A stretch of 64,000 nucleotides of DNA from Cherax quadricarinatus (lineage: Eukaryota > Arthropoda > Malacostraca > Decapoda > Parastacidae). Within the stretch, counting starts at the first letter, position 1, and the number at the start of each line of letters is the position of its first letter. The position numbers and the translations under genes are program-made. Under the pieces are notes generated by a model. The model made no database searches and had not been told where the DNA came from. It was given only the letters and a program-made list of their open reading frames with translations. This document shows positions 16,712 through 28,040 of this stretch, piece after piece. The DNA lies in the NCBI RefSeq assembly GCF_038502225.1, contig NC_091312.1, forward strand, positions 31,343,683-31,407,682. Direction: 5' to 3'.

Positions 16712-16828
16712 GAGTGACAACACTACCAGTGTACAACACTGACCTACTATAGTGTGATGTACCAGAGACAACACTGACCCACGCTAGTGTGATGTACCAG
16801 TGACAACACTGACCCACGAGTGTGTGAT
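16712..16828. repeat. Irregular satellite A block, copy 2
   Basis: About 96 bp (16733-16828) match 10022-10117 by eye, including all the rare variants. The 'gagtgacaacactaccagtg' junction lies before the block here and after it at 10 kb. That order is expected if the duplicated segment was part of a longer tandem or circular unit. Confidence 0.75.
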
Positions 16829-19800
16829 GTACCAGTGATAACACTGACCCACGCTAGTGTGATGTACCAGTGACAATACTGACCCACGCTAGTGTGATGT
16901 ACCAGTGACAACACTGACCCACGCTAGTGTGATGTACCAGTGACAACACTGACCCACGCTAGTGTGATGTACCAGTGACAACACTGACCCACGCTAGTGT
17001 GATGTACCAGTGACAACACTGACCCACGCTAGTGTGATGTACCAGTGACAACACTGACCCACGCTAGTGTGATGTACCAGTGACAACACTGACCCACGCT
17101 AGTGTGATGTACCAGTGACAACACTGACCCACGCTAGTGTGATGTACCAGTGACAACACTGACCCACGCTAGTGTGATGTACCAGTGACAACACTGACCC
17201 ACGCTAGTGTGATGTACCAGTGACGACGCTGACCCACGCTAGTGTGATGTACCAGTGACAACACTGACCCACGCTAGTGTGATGTACCAGTGACAACACT
17301 GACCCACGCTAGTGTGATGTACCAGTGACAACACTGACCCACGCTAGTGTGATGTACCAGTGACAACACTGACCCACGCTAGTGTGATGTACCAGTGACG
17401 CTAGTGTGATGTACCAGTGACAACACTGACCCACGCTAGTGTGATGTACCAGTGACAACACTGACCCACGCTAGTGTGATGTACCAGTGACAACACTGAC
17501 CCACGCTAGTGTGATGTACCAGTGACAACACTGACCCACGCTAGTGTGATGTACCAGTGACAACACTGACCCACGCTAGTGTGATGTACCAGTGACAACA
17601 CTGACCCACGCTAGTGTGATGTACCAGTGACAACACTGACCCACGCTAGTGTGATGTACCAGTGACAACACTGACCCACGCTAGTGTGATGTACCAGTGA
17701 CAACACTGACCCACGCTAGTGTGATGTACCAGTGACAACACTGACCCACGCTAGTGTGATGTACCAGTGACAACACTGACCCACGCTAGTGTGAACACTG
17801 ACCCACGCTAGTGTGATGTACCAGTGACAACACTGACCCACGCTAGTGTGATGTACCAGTGACAACACTGACCCACGCTAGTGTGATGTACCAGTGACAA
17901 CACTGACCCACGCTAGTGTGATGTACCAGTGACAACACTGACCCACGCTAGTGTGATGTACCAGTGACAACACTGACCCACGCTAGTGTGATGTACCAGT
18001 GACAACACTGACCCACGCTAGTGTGATGTACCAGTGACAACACTGACCCACGCTAGTGTGATGTACCAGTGACAACACTGACCCACGCTAGTGTGATGTA
18101 CCAGTGACAACACTGACCAACGCTAGTGTGATGTACCAGTGACAACACTGACCCACGCTAGTGTGATGTACCAGTGACAACACTGACCCACGCTAGTGTG
18201 ATGTACCAGTGACAACACTGACCCACGCTAGTGTGATGTACCAGTGACAACACTGACCCACGCTAGTGTGATGTACCAGTGACAACACTGACCCACGCTA
18301 GTGTGATGTACCAGTGACAACACTGACCCACGCTAGTGTGATGTACCAGTGACAACACTGACCCACGCTAGTGTGATGTACCAGTGACAACACTGACCCA
18401 CGCTAGTGTGATGTACCAGTGACAACACTGACCCACGCTAGTGTGATGTACCAGTGACAACACTGACCCACGCTAGTGTGATGTACCAGTGACAACACTG
18501 ACCAACGCTAGTGTGATGTACCAGTGACAACTCTGACCCACGCTAGTGTGATGTACCAGTGACAACACTGACCCACGCTAGTGTGATGTACCAGTGACAA
18601 CACTGACCCACGCTAGTGTGATGTACCAGTGACAACACTGACCCACGCTAGTGTGATGTACCAGTGACAACACTGACCCACGCTAGTGTGATGTACCAGT
18701 GACAACACTGACCCACGCTAGTGTGATGTACCAGTGACAATACTGACCCACGCTAGTGTGATGTACCAGTGACAACACTGACCCACGCTAGTGTGATGTA
18801 CCAGTGACAACACTGACCCACGCTAGTGTGATGTACCAGTGACAACACTGACCCACGCTAGTGTGATGTACCAGTGACAACACTGACCCACGCTAGTGTG
18901 ATGTACCAGTGACAACACTGACCCACGCTAGTGTGATGTACCAGTGACAACACTGACCCACGCTAGTGTGATGTACCAGTGACAACACTGACCCACGCTA
19001 GTGTGATGTACCAGTGACAACACTGACCCACGCTAGTGTGATGTACCAGTGACAACACTGACCCACGCTAGTGTGATGTACCAGTGACAACACTGACCCA
19101 CGCTAGTGTGATGTACCAGTGACAACACTGACCCACGCTAGTGTGATGTACCAGTGACAACAATACTGACCCACGCTAGTGTGATGTACCAGTGACAATA
19201 CTGACCCTCGCTAGTGTGATGTACCAGTGACAACACTGACCCTCGCTAGTGTGATGTACCAGTGACAATACTGACCCTCGCTAGTGTGATGTACCAGTGA
19301 CAATACTGACCCACGCTAGTGTGATGTACCAGTGACAACACTGACCCACGCTAGTGTGATGTACCAGTGACAACACTGACCCTCGCTAGTGTGATGTACC
19401 AGTGACAATACTGACCCACGCTAGTGTGATGTACCAGTGACAACACTGACCCACGCTAGTGTGATGTACCAGTGACAACACTGACCCACGCTAGTGTGAT
19501 GTACCAGTGACAATACTGACCCTCGCTAGTGTGATGTACCAGTGACAACACTGACCCTCGCTAGTGTGATGTACCAGTGACAATACTGACCCTCGCTAGT
19601 GTGATGTACCAGTGACAATACTGACCCACGCTAGTGTGATGTACCAGTGACAACACTGACCCACGCTAGTGTGATGTACCAGTGACAACACTGACCCTCG
19701 CTAGTGTGATGTACCAGTGACAACACTGACCCTCGCTAGTGTGATGTACCAGTGACAACACTGACCCTCGCTAGTGTGATGTACCAGTGACAACACTGAC

Positions 19801-22800
19801 CCACGCTAGTGTGATGTACCAGTGACAACACTGACCCACGCTAGTGTGATGTACCAGTGACAACACTGACCCACGCTAGTGTGATGTACCAGTGACAACA
19901 CTGACCCACGCTAGTGTGATGTACCAGTGACAACACTGACCCACGCTAGTGTGATGTACCAGTGACAACACTGACCCACGCTAGTGTGATGTACCAGTGA
20001 CAACACTGACCCACGCTAGTGTGATGTACCAGTGACAACACTGACCCACGCTAGTGTGATGTACCAGTGACAACACTGACCCACGCTAGTGTGATGTACC
20101 AGTGACAACACTGACCCACGCTAGTGTGATGTACCAGTGACAACACTGACCCACGCTAGTGTGATGTACCAGTGACTGACCCACGCTAGTGTGATGTACC
20201 AGTGACAACACTGACCCACGCTAGTGTGATGTACCAGTGACAATACTGACCCACGCTAGTGTGATGTACCAGTGACAACACTGACCCACGCTAGTGTGAT
20301 GTACCAGTGACAACACTGACCCACACTAGTGTGATGTACCAGTGACAATACTGACCCACGCTAGTGTGATGTACCAGTGACAACACTGACCCACGCTAGT
20401 GTGATGTACCAGTGACAACACTGACCCACTATAGTGTGATGTACCAGTGATAACACTGACCCACGCTAGTGTGATGTACCAGTGACAATACTGACCCACG
20501 CTAGTGTGATGTACCAGTGACAACACTGACCCACGCTAGTGTGATGTACCAGTGACAACACTGACCCACGCTAGTGTGATGTACCAGTGACAACACTGAC
20601 CCACGCTAGTGTGATGTACCAGTGACAACACTGACCCACGCTAGTGTGATGTACCAGTGACAACACTGACCCACGCTAGTGTGATGTACCAGTGACAACA
20701 CTGACCGACGCTAGTGTGATGTACCAGTGACAATACTGACCCACGCTAGTGTGATGTACCAGTGACAATACTGACCCACGCTAGTGTGATGTACCAGTGA
20801 CAACACTGACCCACGCTAGTGTGATGTACCAGTGACAACACTGACCAACGCTAGTGTGATGTACCAGTGACAACACTGACCCACGCTAGTGTAATGTACC
20901 AGTGACAACACTGACCCACGCTAGTGTGATGTACCAGTGACAATACTGACCCTCGCTAGTGTGATGTACCAGTGACAACACTGACCCTCGCTAGTGTGAT
21001 GTACCAGTGACAACACTGACCCTCGCTAGTGTGATGTACCAGTGACAACACTGACCCACGCTAGTGTGATGTACCAGTGACAACACTGACCCACGCTAGT
21101 GTGATGTACCAGTGACAATACTGACCCTCGCTAGTGTGATGTACCAGTGACAACACTGACCCTCGCTAGTGTGATGTACCAGTGACAATACTGACCCTCG
21201 CTAGTGTGATGTACCAGTGACAATACTACCCACGCTAGTGTGATGTACCAGTGACAATACTGACCCTCGCTAGTGTGATGTACCAGTGACAATACTGACC
21301 CACGCTAGTGTGATGTACCAGTGACAACACTGACCCACGCTAGTGTGATGTACCAGTGACAACACTGACCCTCGCTAGTGTGATGTACCAGTGACAACAC
21401 TGACCCACGGTAGTGTGATGTACCAGTGACAACACTGACCCACGCTAGTGTGATGTACCAGTGACAATACTGACCCTCGCTAGTGTGATGTACCAGTGAC
21501 AACACTGACCCTCGCTAGTGTGATGTACCAGTGACAATACTGACCCTCGCTAGTGTGATGTACCAGTGACAATACTGACCCACGCTAGTGTGATGTACCA
21601 GTGACAACACTGACCCACGCTAGTGTGATGTACCAGTGACAACACTGACCCTCGCTAGTGTGATGTACCAGTGACAACACTGACCCTCGCTAGTGTGATG
21701 TACCAGTGACAATACTGACCCTCGCTAGTGTGATGTGCCAGTGATAACACTGACCCACGCTAGTGTGATGTACCAGTGACAATACTGACCCACGCTAGTG
21801 TGATGTACCAGTGACAACACTGACCCACGCTAGTGTGATGTACCAGTGACAACACTGACCCTCGCTAGTGTGATGTACCATTGACAACACTGACCCACGC
21901 TAGTGTGATGTACCAGTGACAACACTGACCCACGCTAGTGTGATGTACCAGTGACAACACTGACCCACGCTAGTGTGATGTACCAGTGACAATACTGACC
22001 CTCGCTAGTGTGATGTACCAGTGACAACACTGACCCACGCTAGTGTGATGTACCAGTGACAACACTGACCCACGCTAGTGTGATGTACCAGTGATAACAC
22101 TGACCCACGCTAGTGTGATGTACCAGTGACAACACTGACCCACGCTAGTGTGATGTACCAGTGACAATACTGACCCAAGCTAGTGTGATGTACCAGTGAC
22201 AACACTGACCCACGCTAGTGTGATGTACCAGTGACAATACTGACCCACGCTAGTGTGATGTACCAGTGACAATACTGACCCACGCTAGTGTGATGTACCA
22301 GTGACAACACTGACCCACGCTAGTGTGATGTACCAGTGACAACACTGACCCACGCTAGTGTGATGTACCAGTGACAACACTGACCCACGCTAGTGTAATG
22401 TACCAGTGACAACACTGACCCACGCTAGTGTGATGTACCAGTGACAACACTGACCCACGCTAGTGTGATGTACCAGTGACAACACTGACCCTCGCTAGTG
22501 TGATGTACCAGTGACAATACTGACCCACGCTAGTGTGATGTACCAGTGACAACACTGACCCACGCTAGTGTGATGTACCAGTGACAACACTGACCCACGC
22601 TAGTGTGATGTACCAGTGACAACACTGACCCACGCTAGTGTGATGTACCAGTGACAACACTGACCCACGCTAGTGTGATGTACCAGTGACAACACTGACC
22701 CTCGCTAGTGTGATGTACCAGTGACAATACTGACCCACGCTAGTGTGATGTACCAGTGACAACACTGACCCACGCTAGTGTGATGTACCAGTGACAACAC

Positions 22801-24493
22801 TGACCCACGCTAGTGTGATGTACCAGTGACAACACTGACCCACGCTAGTGTGATGTACCAGTGACAACACTGACCCACGCTAGTGTGATGTACCAGTGAC
22901 AACACTGACCCTCGCTAGTGTGATGTACGAGTGACAACACTGACCCACGCTAGTGTGATGTACCAGTGACAACACTGACCCTCGCTAGTGTGATGTACCA
23001 GTGACAACACTGACCCACGCTAGTGTGATGTACCAGTGACAATACTGACCCACGCTAGTGTGATGTACCAGTGACAATACTGACCCACGCTAGTGTGATG
23101 TACCAGTGACAATACTGACCCACGCTAGTGTGATGTACCAGTGACAACAATGACCCACGCTAGTGTGATGTACCAGTGATAACACTGACCCACGCTAGTG
23201 TGATGTACCAGTGACAACACTGACCCACGCTAGTGTGATGTACCAGAGACAACACTGACCCACGCTAGTGTGATGTACCAGTGACAACTCTGACCCACGC
23301 TAGTGTGATGTACCAGTGACAACACTGACCCACGCTAGTGTGATGTACCAGTGACAACACTGACCCACGCTAGTGTGATGTACCAGTGATAACACTGACC
23401 CACGCTAGTGTGATGTACCAGTGACAACACTGACCCACGCTTGTGTGATGTACCAGTGACAACATTGACGCACGCTAGTGTGATGTACCAGTGACAATAC
23501 TGACCCACGCTAGTGTGATGTACCAGTGACAACAATGACCCACGCTAGTGTGATGTACCAGTGACAACACTGACCCACGCTAGTGTGATGTACCAGTGAT
23601 AACACTTACCCACGCTAGTGTGATGTACCAGTGACAACACTGACCCACGCTAGTGTGATGTACCAGTGACAACACTGACCCACGCTAGTGTGATGTACCA
23701 GTGACAACACTGACCCACGCTAGTGTGATGTACCAGTGACAACACTGACCCACGCTAGTGTGATGTACCAGTGACAACACTGACCCACGCTAGTGTGATG
23801 TACCAGTGATAACACTGACCCACGCTAGTGTGATGTACCAGTGACAACACTGACCCACGCTAGTGTGATGTACCAGTGACAACACTGACCCACGCTAGTG
23901 TGATGTTCCAGTGACAACACTGACCCACGCTAGTGTGATGTACCAGTGACAACACTGGCCCACGCTAGTGTGATGTACCAGTGATAACACTGACCCACGC
24001 TAGTGTGATGTACCAGTAACAACACTGACCCACGCTAGTGTGATGTACCAGTGATAACACTGACCCACGCTAGTGTGATGTACCAGTGACAACACTGACC
24101 CACGCTAGTGTGATGTACCAGTGACAACACTGACCCACGCTAGTGTGATGTACCAGTGACAACACTGACCCACGCTTGTGTGATGTACCAGTGACAACAC
24201 TGACCCTCGCTAGTGTGATGTACCAGTGACAACACTGACCCACGCTAGTGTGATGTACCAGTGACAACACTGACCCACGCTAGTGTGATGTACCAGTGAC
24301 AACACTGACCCACGCTAGAGTGATGTACCAGTGACAATACTGACCCACGCTAGTGTGATGTACCAGTGACAACACTGACCCTCGCTAGTGTGATGTACCA
24401 GTGACAATACTGACCCACGCTAGTGTGATGTACCGGTGATAACACTGACCCACGCTAGTGTGATGTACCAGTGACAACACTGACCCACGCTAA

Positions 24494-24590
24494 GTAATGA
24501 CTTTTTTTTCTATGCGATATTTACCATATTTAAACAGCATGAAGATAATAAATTTGCTTGAAGTCAGTCTTCTTAGGCTGATAGTAGGTT
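24494..24590. other. Junction between satellite A and decayed satellite B
   Basis: AT-rich sequence with a run of eight or more T and no repeat-unit structure. I recognise nothing coding or structural in it. Confidence 0.6.
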
Positions 24591-25012
24591 ACGTCAAGAA
24601 TTGTTGTAGTTTACGTCAAGAATTGTTGTAGGTTATGTACAAGAATTGTTATTAGAAAGACACGTAAGCAAACACTATAACATATTTATTAGAAGACATT
24701 TCGGTCCTGGGACCTTGATCAAGGTCCCAGGATCTAAACGTTTTCTAATAAATATGTTATAGTGTTTGCTTACGTGTCTTTCTAAACCAACTTGTCGGTA
24801 TTTATTACCAAGGTTTATACCAAGAATTGTTATAGGTTACGTACAAGGATTGTTGTGAGGATTGTTGTAGGTTACGTACAAGAATTTGTTGTAGGTTACA
24901 TACAAGGATTGTTGTGAGGATTGTTGTAGGTTACATACAAGAATTTGTTGTACGTTACGTACAAGGATTGTTGTGAGGATTGTTGTAGTTTATGCACAAG
25001 GATTGTTGTGAG
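24591..25012. repeat. Decayed leading edge of satellite B
   Basis: Units such as ggttacgtacaaggattgtt followed by gtgaggattgttgta total 35 bp and are clearly variants of the satellite B unit, but with 'aaggattgtt' in place of 'aagcagtgtt'. The stretch is interrupted by the palindromic insertion at 24653-24820. It ends at an unrecognised insertion that separates it from the main array. Array edges usually diverge more than array centres, which fits. Confidence 0.8.
24653..24820. mobile_element. Palindromic PLE-type insertion 1 with 13-bp direct repeats
   Basis: The inverted arms (24653-24718 and 24719-24784) match over about 66 bp with a few mismatches and no spacer; the centre is ccttgatcaagg. 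A tail with ttgtcggtatt (24792-24802) follows the right arm, and the same 11-mer occurs in insertion 2 and, inverted, at the 3' end of the PLE at 55962. The 13-bp sequence caagaattgttat flanks the element (24640-24652 and 24821-24833). The host repeat normally reads gttgta here, so the 'gttat' on both sides supports a true target-site duplication. Assignment to a PLE terminus is inference. Confidence 0.75.
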
Positions 25013-25312
25013 TGTCAGCATAGTTGCTGATCCCCTACATGTGTTATATATCTTATCTGAGTGTCATAGTTACTACCATCCATATGTTTTACATACACGA
25101 CCCCTTTGCTAGGCCTAGTGACTAGTTTGTGTGACATCACGTGATGGTGCATGAGTGCGTGGGACGCGCTGCGTCCGCCTCAGTTCCCCTTAGACCTTCT
25201 AGGCAACAACAGGCAGTTAGGGCTCCCCCTCCTCACACTCTGCAATGTAGTGTTACCATCCAACAAGTGTGTTTATCTCCAACCTTCATATCTCCTACGA
25301 ACCCCCACCACC
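25013..25312. other. Unrecognised 300-bp insertion in the satellite B edge
   Basis: Non-repetitive sequence splits the satellite: 'gttgtgag' ends at 25012 and 'tgaggattgttgtagg' resumes at 25313, so tgag may be a 4-bp target duplication. It holds a 12-bp perfect palindrome catcacgtgatg. The plus strand carries a short open frame from 25141 that runs into the satellite. I see no family resemblance and no convincing coding signal. Confidence 0.5.
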
Positions 25313-27429
25313 TGAGGATTGTTGTAGGTTACATGCAAGAATTGTCGAGAGAGTTGTTGCAGATTACGTACAAGGATTGTTGTTAGGATTGTTGTAGGTT
25401 ACATATAAGCAGTGTTGTGAGGGATGTTGTAGGTTACACACAAGCAGTGTAGTGAAGGTTGTTGTAGGTTAAACACAAGCAGTGTTGTGAAGGTTGTTGT
25501 AGGTTATACACAAGAAGAGTGATGAGGGCTGTTGCAGGGTGCATACAAGCAGTGTGATGAGGGCTGTTGTAGGTTACACTCAAGCAGAGTTGTGTGGGTT
25601 GTTGTAGGTTACACACAAGCAGTGTGATGAGGGTTGTTGTAGGTTACACACAAGCAGTGTTGTGAGGGCTGTTGTAGGTTACACACAAGCAGTGTTGTGA
25701 GGGCTGTTGTAGGTTACACACAAGCAGTGTTGTGAGGGTTGTTGAAGGTTACAAATAAGCAGTGTAGTGAGGGATGCTGTAGGTTACACACAAGCAGTGT
25801 TGTGAGGGCTGTTGTAAATTACACACAAGCAGAGTGATGAGGGCTGTTGTAAGTTACACACAAACAGTGTTTTGAGGGCTGTTGTAGGTTACACACAAGC
25901 AGTGTGATGAGGACTGTTGTAGGTTACACACAAGCAGTGTTGTGAGGGCTGTTGTAGGCAACACACAAGCAGTGTTGTGAGGGCTGTTGTAGCTTACACA
26001 CAAGCAGAGTGATGAGGGCTGTTGTAGCTTACACACAAGCAGTGTGATGAGGACTGTTGTAGGTTACATACAAGCAGTGTTGTGAGGGCTGTTGTAGGCA
26101 ACACACAAGCAGTGTTGTGAGGACTGTTGTAGCTTACACACAAGCAGAGTGATGAGGGCTGTTGTAGGTTACACACAAGCAGTGTTGTGAGGATTGTGTT
26201 AGGTTACACACAAGCAGTGTTGTGAGGGCTCTTGCAGGTTACACACAAGCAGTGTGATGATGGCTGTTGTAGGTTACACACAAACAGTGTTTTAAGAGTT
26301 GTTGTAGGTTACACACAAGCAGTGTTGTGAGGGCTGTTGTAGCTTACACACAAGCAGTGTGATGAGGACTGTTGTAGGTTACACACAAGCAGTGTTGTGA
26401 GGGCTGTTGTAAGCAACACACAAACAGTGTTGTGAGGGCTGTTGTAGCTTACACACAAGCAGTGTGATGAGGGCTGTTGTAGGTTACACACAAGCAGTGT
26501 TGAGAGGGCTGTTGTAGGTTAAATACAAGCAGTGTGATTAGGTCGGTTGTAGGTTTGACACAAGCAGTGTTGTGAGGGCTGTTGTAGGTAACACACAAGC
26601 AGTGTGATTTGGGCGGTTGTAGGTTACACACAAGCAGTGTTGTGAGGGTTGTTGTAGGTTACACACAAGCAGTGTTGTGATGGCTCGTGTAGGTTACACA
26701 CAAGCAGTGTTGTGAGGGCTGTTGTAGGTTACACACAAGCAGTGTTAAGATGGCTGTTGAAGGATTCACACAAGAAGTGTAGTGAGGGCTGTTGTAGGTT
26801 ACACACAAGCAGTGTTGTGAGGGCTGTTGAAGGATACACGCAAGTAGTGTAGTGAGGGCTGTTGTAGGTTACTCACAAGCAGTGTTGTGAGCGCCGTTGT
26901 AAGTTACACACAAGCAGTGTTGTGAGGGTTGTTGTAGGTTACACAAAAGCAGTGTTGTGAGGGCTATTGTAGGTTACACACAAACAGTGTGATGAGGGCT
27001 GTTGTAGATTACACACAAGCAGTGTTTTGAGGGCTGTTGTAGGTTACACACAAGCAGTGTTGTGAGGGCTGTTGTAGGGCACACACAAGCAGTGTGATGA
27101 AGGTGTTGTAGGTTACACATAAGCAGTGTTGAGAGGGCTGTTGTAGGTAACACAAGCAGTGTTGTGAGGGCTGTTTTAGGTTACACACAAGCAGCGTGTT
27201 GAGGGCTGTTGTTGGTCACACAAAAGCAGTGTTGTGAGGGATGTTGTAGGTTACATACAAGCAGTGTGATAAGGGCTGTTGTAGGTTACACACAAGTAGC
27301 GTGATGAGGGCTGTTGCAGGGTACACACAAGCAGTGTGATGAGGGTGTTGTAGGTAACACACAAGCAATGTTGTGAGGGCTGTTGTAGGTTACACACAAG
27401 TAGCGTGTTGAGGGCTGTTGTTGGTTACA

Positions 27430-28040
27430 CACAATCAGTGTGATGAGAGCTGTTGTAGGGTACACACAAGCAGTGTTGTGAGGGCTGTTGTAGGTGACAC
27501 ACAAGCAGTGTTGTGAGGGCTGTTGTAGGCAACACACAAGCAGTGTTGTGAAGGCTGTTGTAGGTTACACACAAGCAGTGTTGTAAAGGCTGTTGTAGGC
27601 AACACACAAGCAGTGTTGTGAAGGCTGTTGTAGGTTACACACAAGCAGTGTTGTAAAGGCTGTTGTAGGCAACACACAAGCAGTGTTGTGAAGGCTGTTG
27701 TAGGCAACACACAAGCAGTGTTGTGAAGGCTGTTGTAGGTTACACACAAGCAGTGTTGTAAAGGATGTTGTAGGCAACACACAAGCAGTGTTGTGAAGGC
27801 TGTTGTAGGCAACACACAAGAAGTGTTGTGAAGGCTGTTGTAGGTTACACACAAGCAGAGTTGTAAAGGCTGTTGTAGGCAACACACAAGCAGTGTTGTG
27901 AAGGCTGTTGTAGGCAACACACAAGCAGTGTTGTGAAGGCTGTTGTAGGTTACACACAAGCAATGTTGTGAAGGCTGTTGTAGGCAACACACAAGCAGTG
28001 TTGTGAGGTCTGTTGTAGGTTACACACAAGCAGTGTTGCT
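27430..28040. repeat. 105-bp (3-unit) higher-order repeat in satellite B
   Basis: Units carrying ggcaacac and 'gtgaaggc' alternate with units carrying ggttacac and 'gtaaaggc'. From about 27660 the order is ggcaac, ggcaac, ggttac repeated, which gives a 105-bp period. Because 105 is a multiple of 3, the stop codon of each ggttac unit stays in one frame. Two overlapping minus-strand frames remain open for 185 and 154 codons. Their length is a by-product of the period. Confidence 0.8.

Larger units (their letters stand above)
1..24493. repeat. Satellite A: 35-bp tandem array, about 700 units
   Basis: A 35-bp unit (first copy 1-35, starting atgtaccagtgacaacactg and ending ctagtgtg) repeats head to tail from the first base to 24493, where the last unit breaks off into unrelated sequence. 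The left end is outside the window. Common single-base variants are cccacgc/ccctcgc, aacactg/aatactg and gacaac/gataac. Each unit contains a small dyad, cagtg-acaa-cactg. Positions 1-4350 and 20200-24493 are almost free of indels, while 4350-20200 has scattered partial units. Because 35 is not a multiple of 3, the minus strand reads through all three frames every 105 bp. The recurring short 'MLSLVHHTSVGQ' ORFs arise only where the in-frame TAG is mutated, so I do not call them genes. Confidence 0.98.

Noticed and set aside
6637..24270. Recurring 60-114 residue minus-strand ORFs beginning MLSLVHHTSVGQ
   Set aside because: They are 35-residue periodic readings of the 35-bp satellite A and open only where variants remove the TAG. 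There is no start context, conserved end or codon signal.
1..24493. Telomeric repeat
   Set aside because: The unit is 35 bp and contains no TTAGG-type motif.
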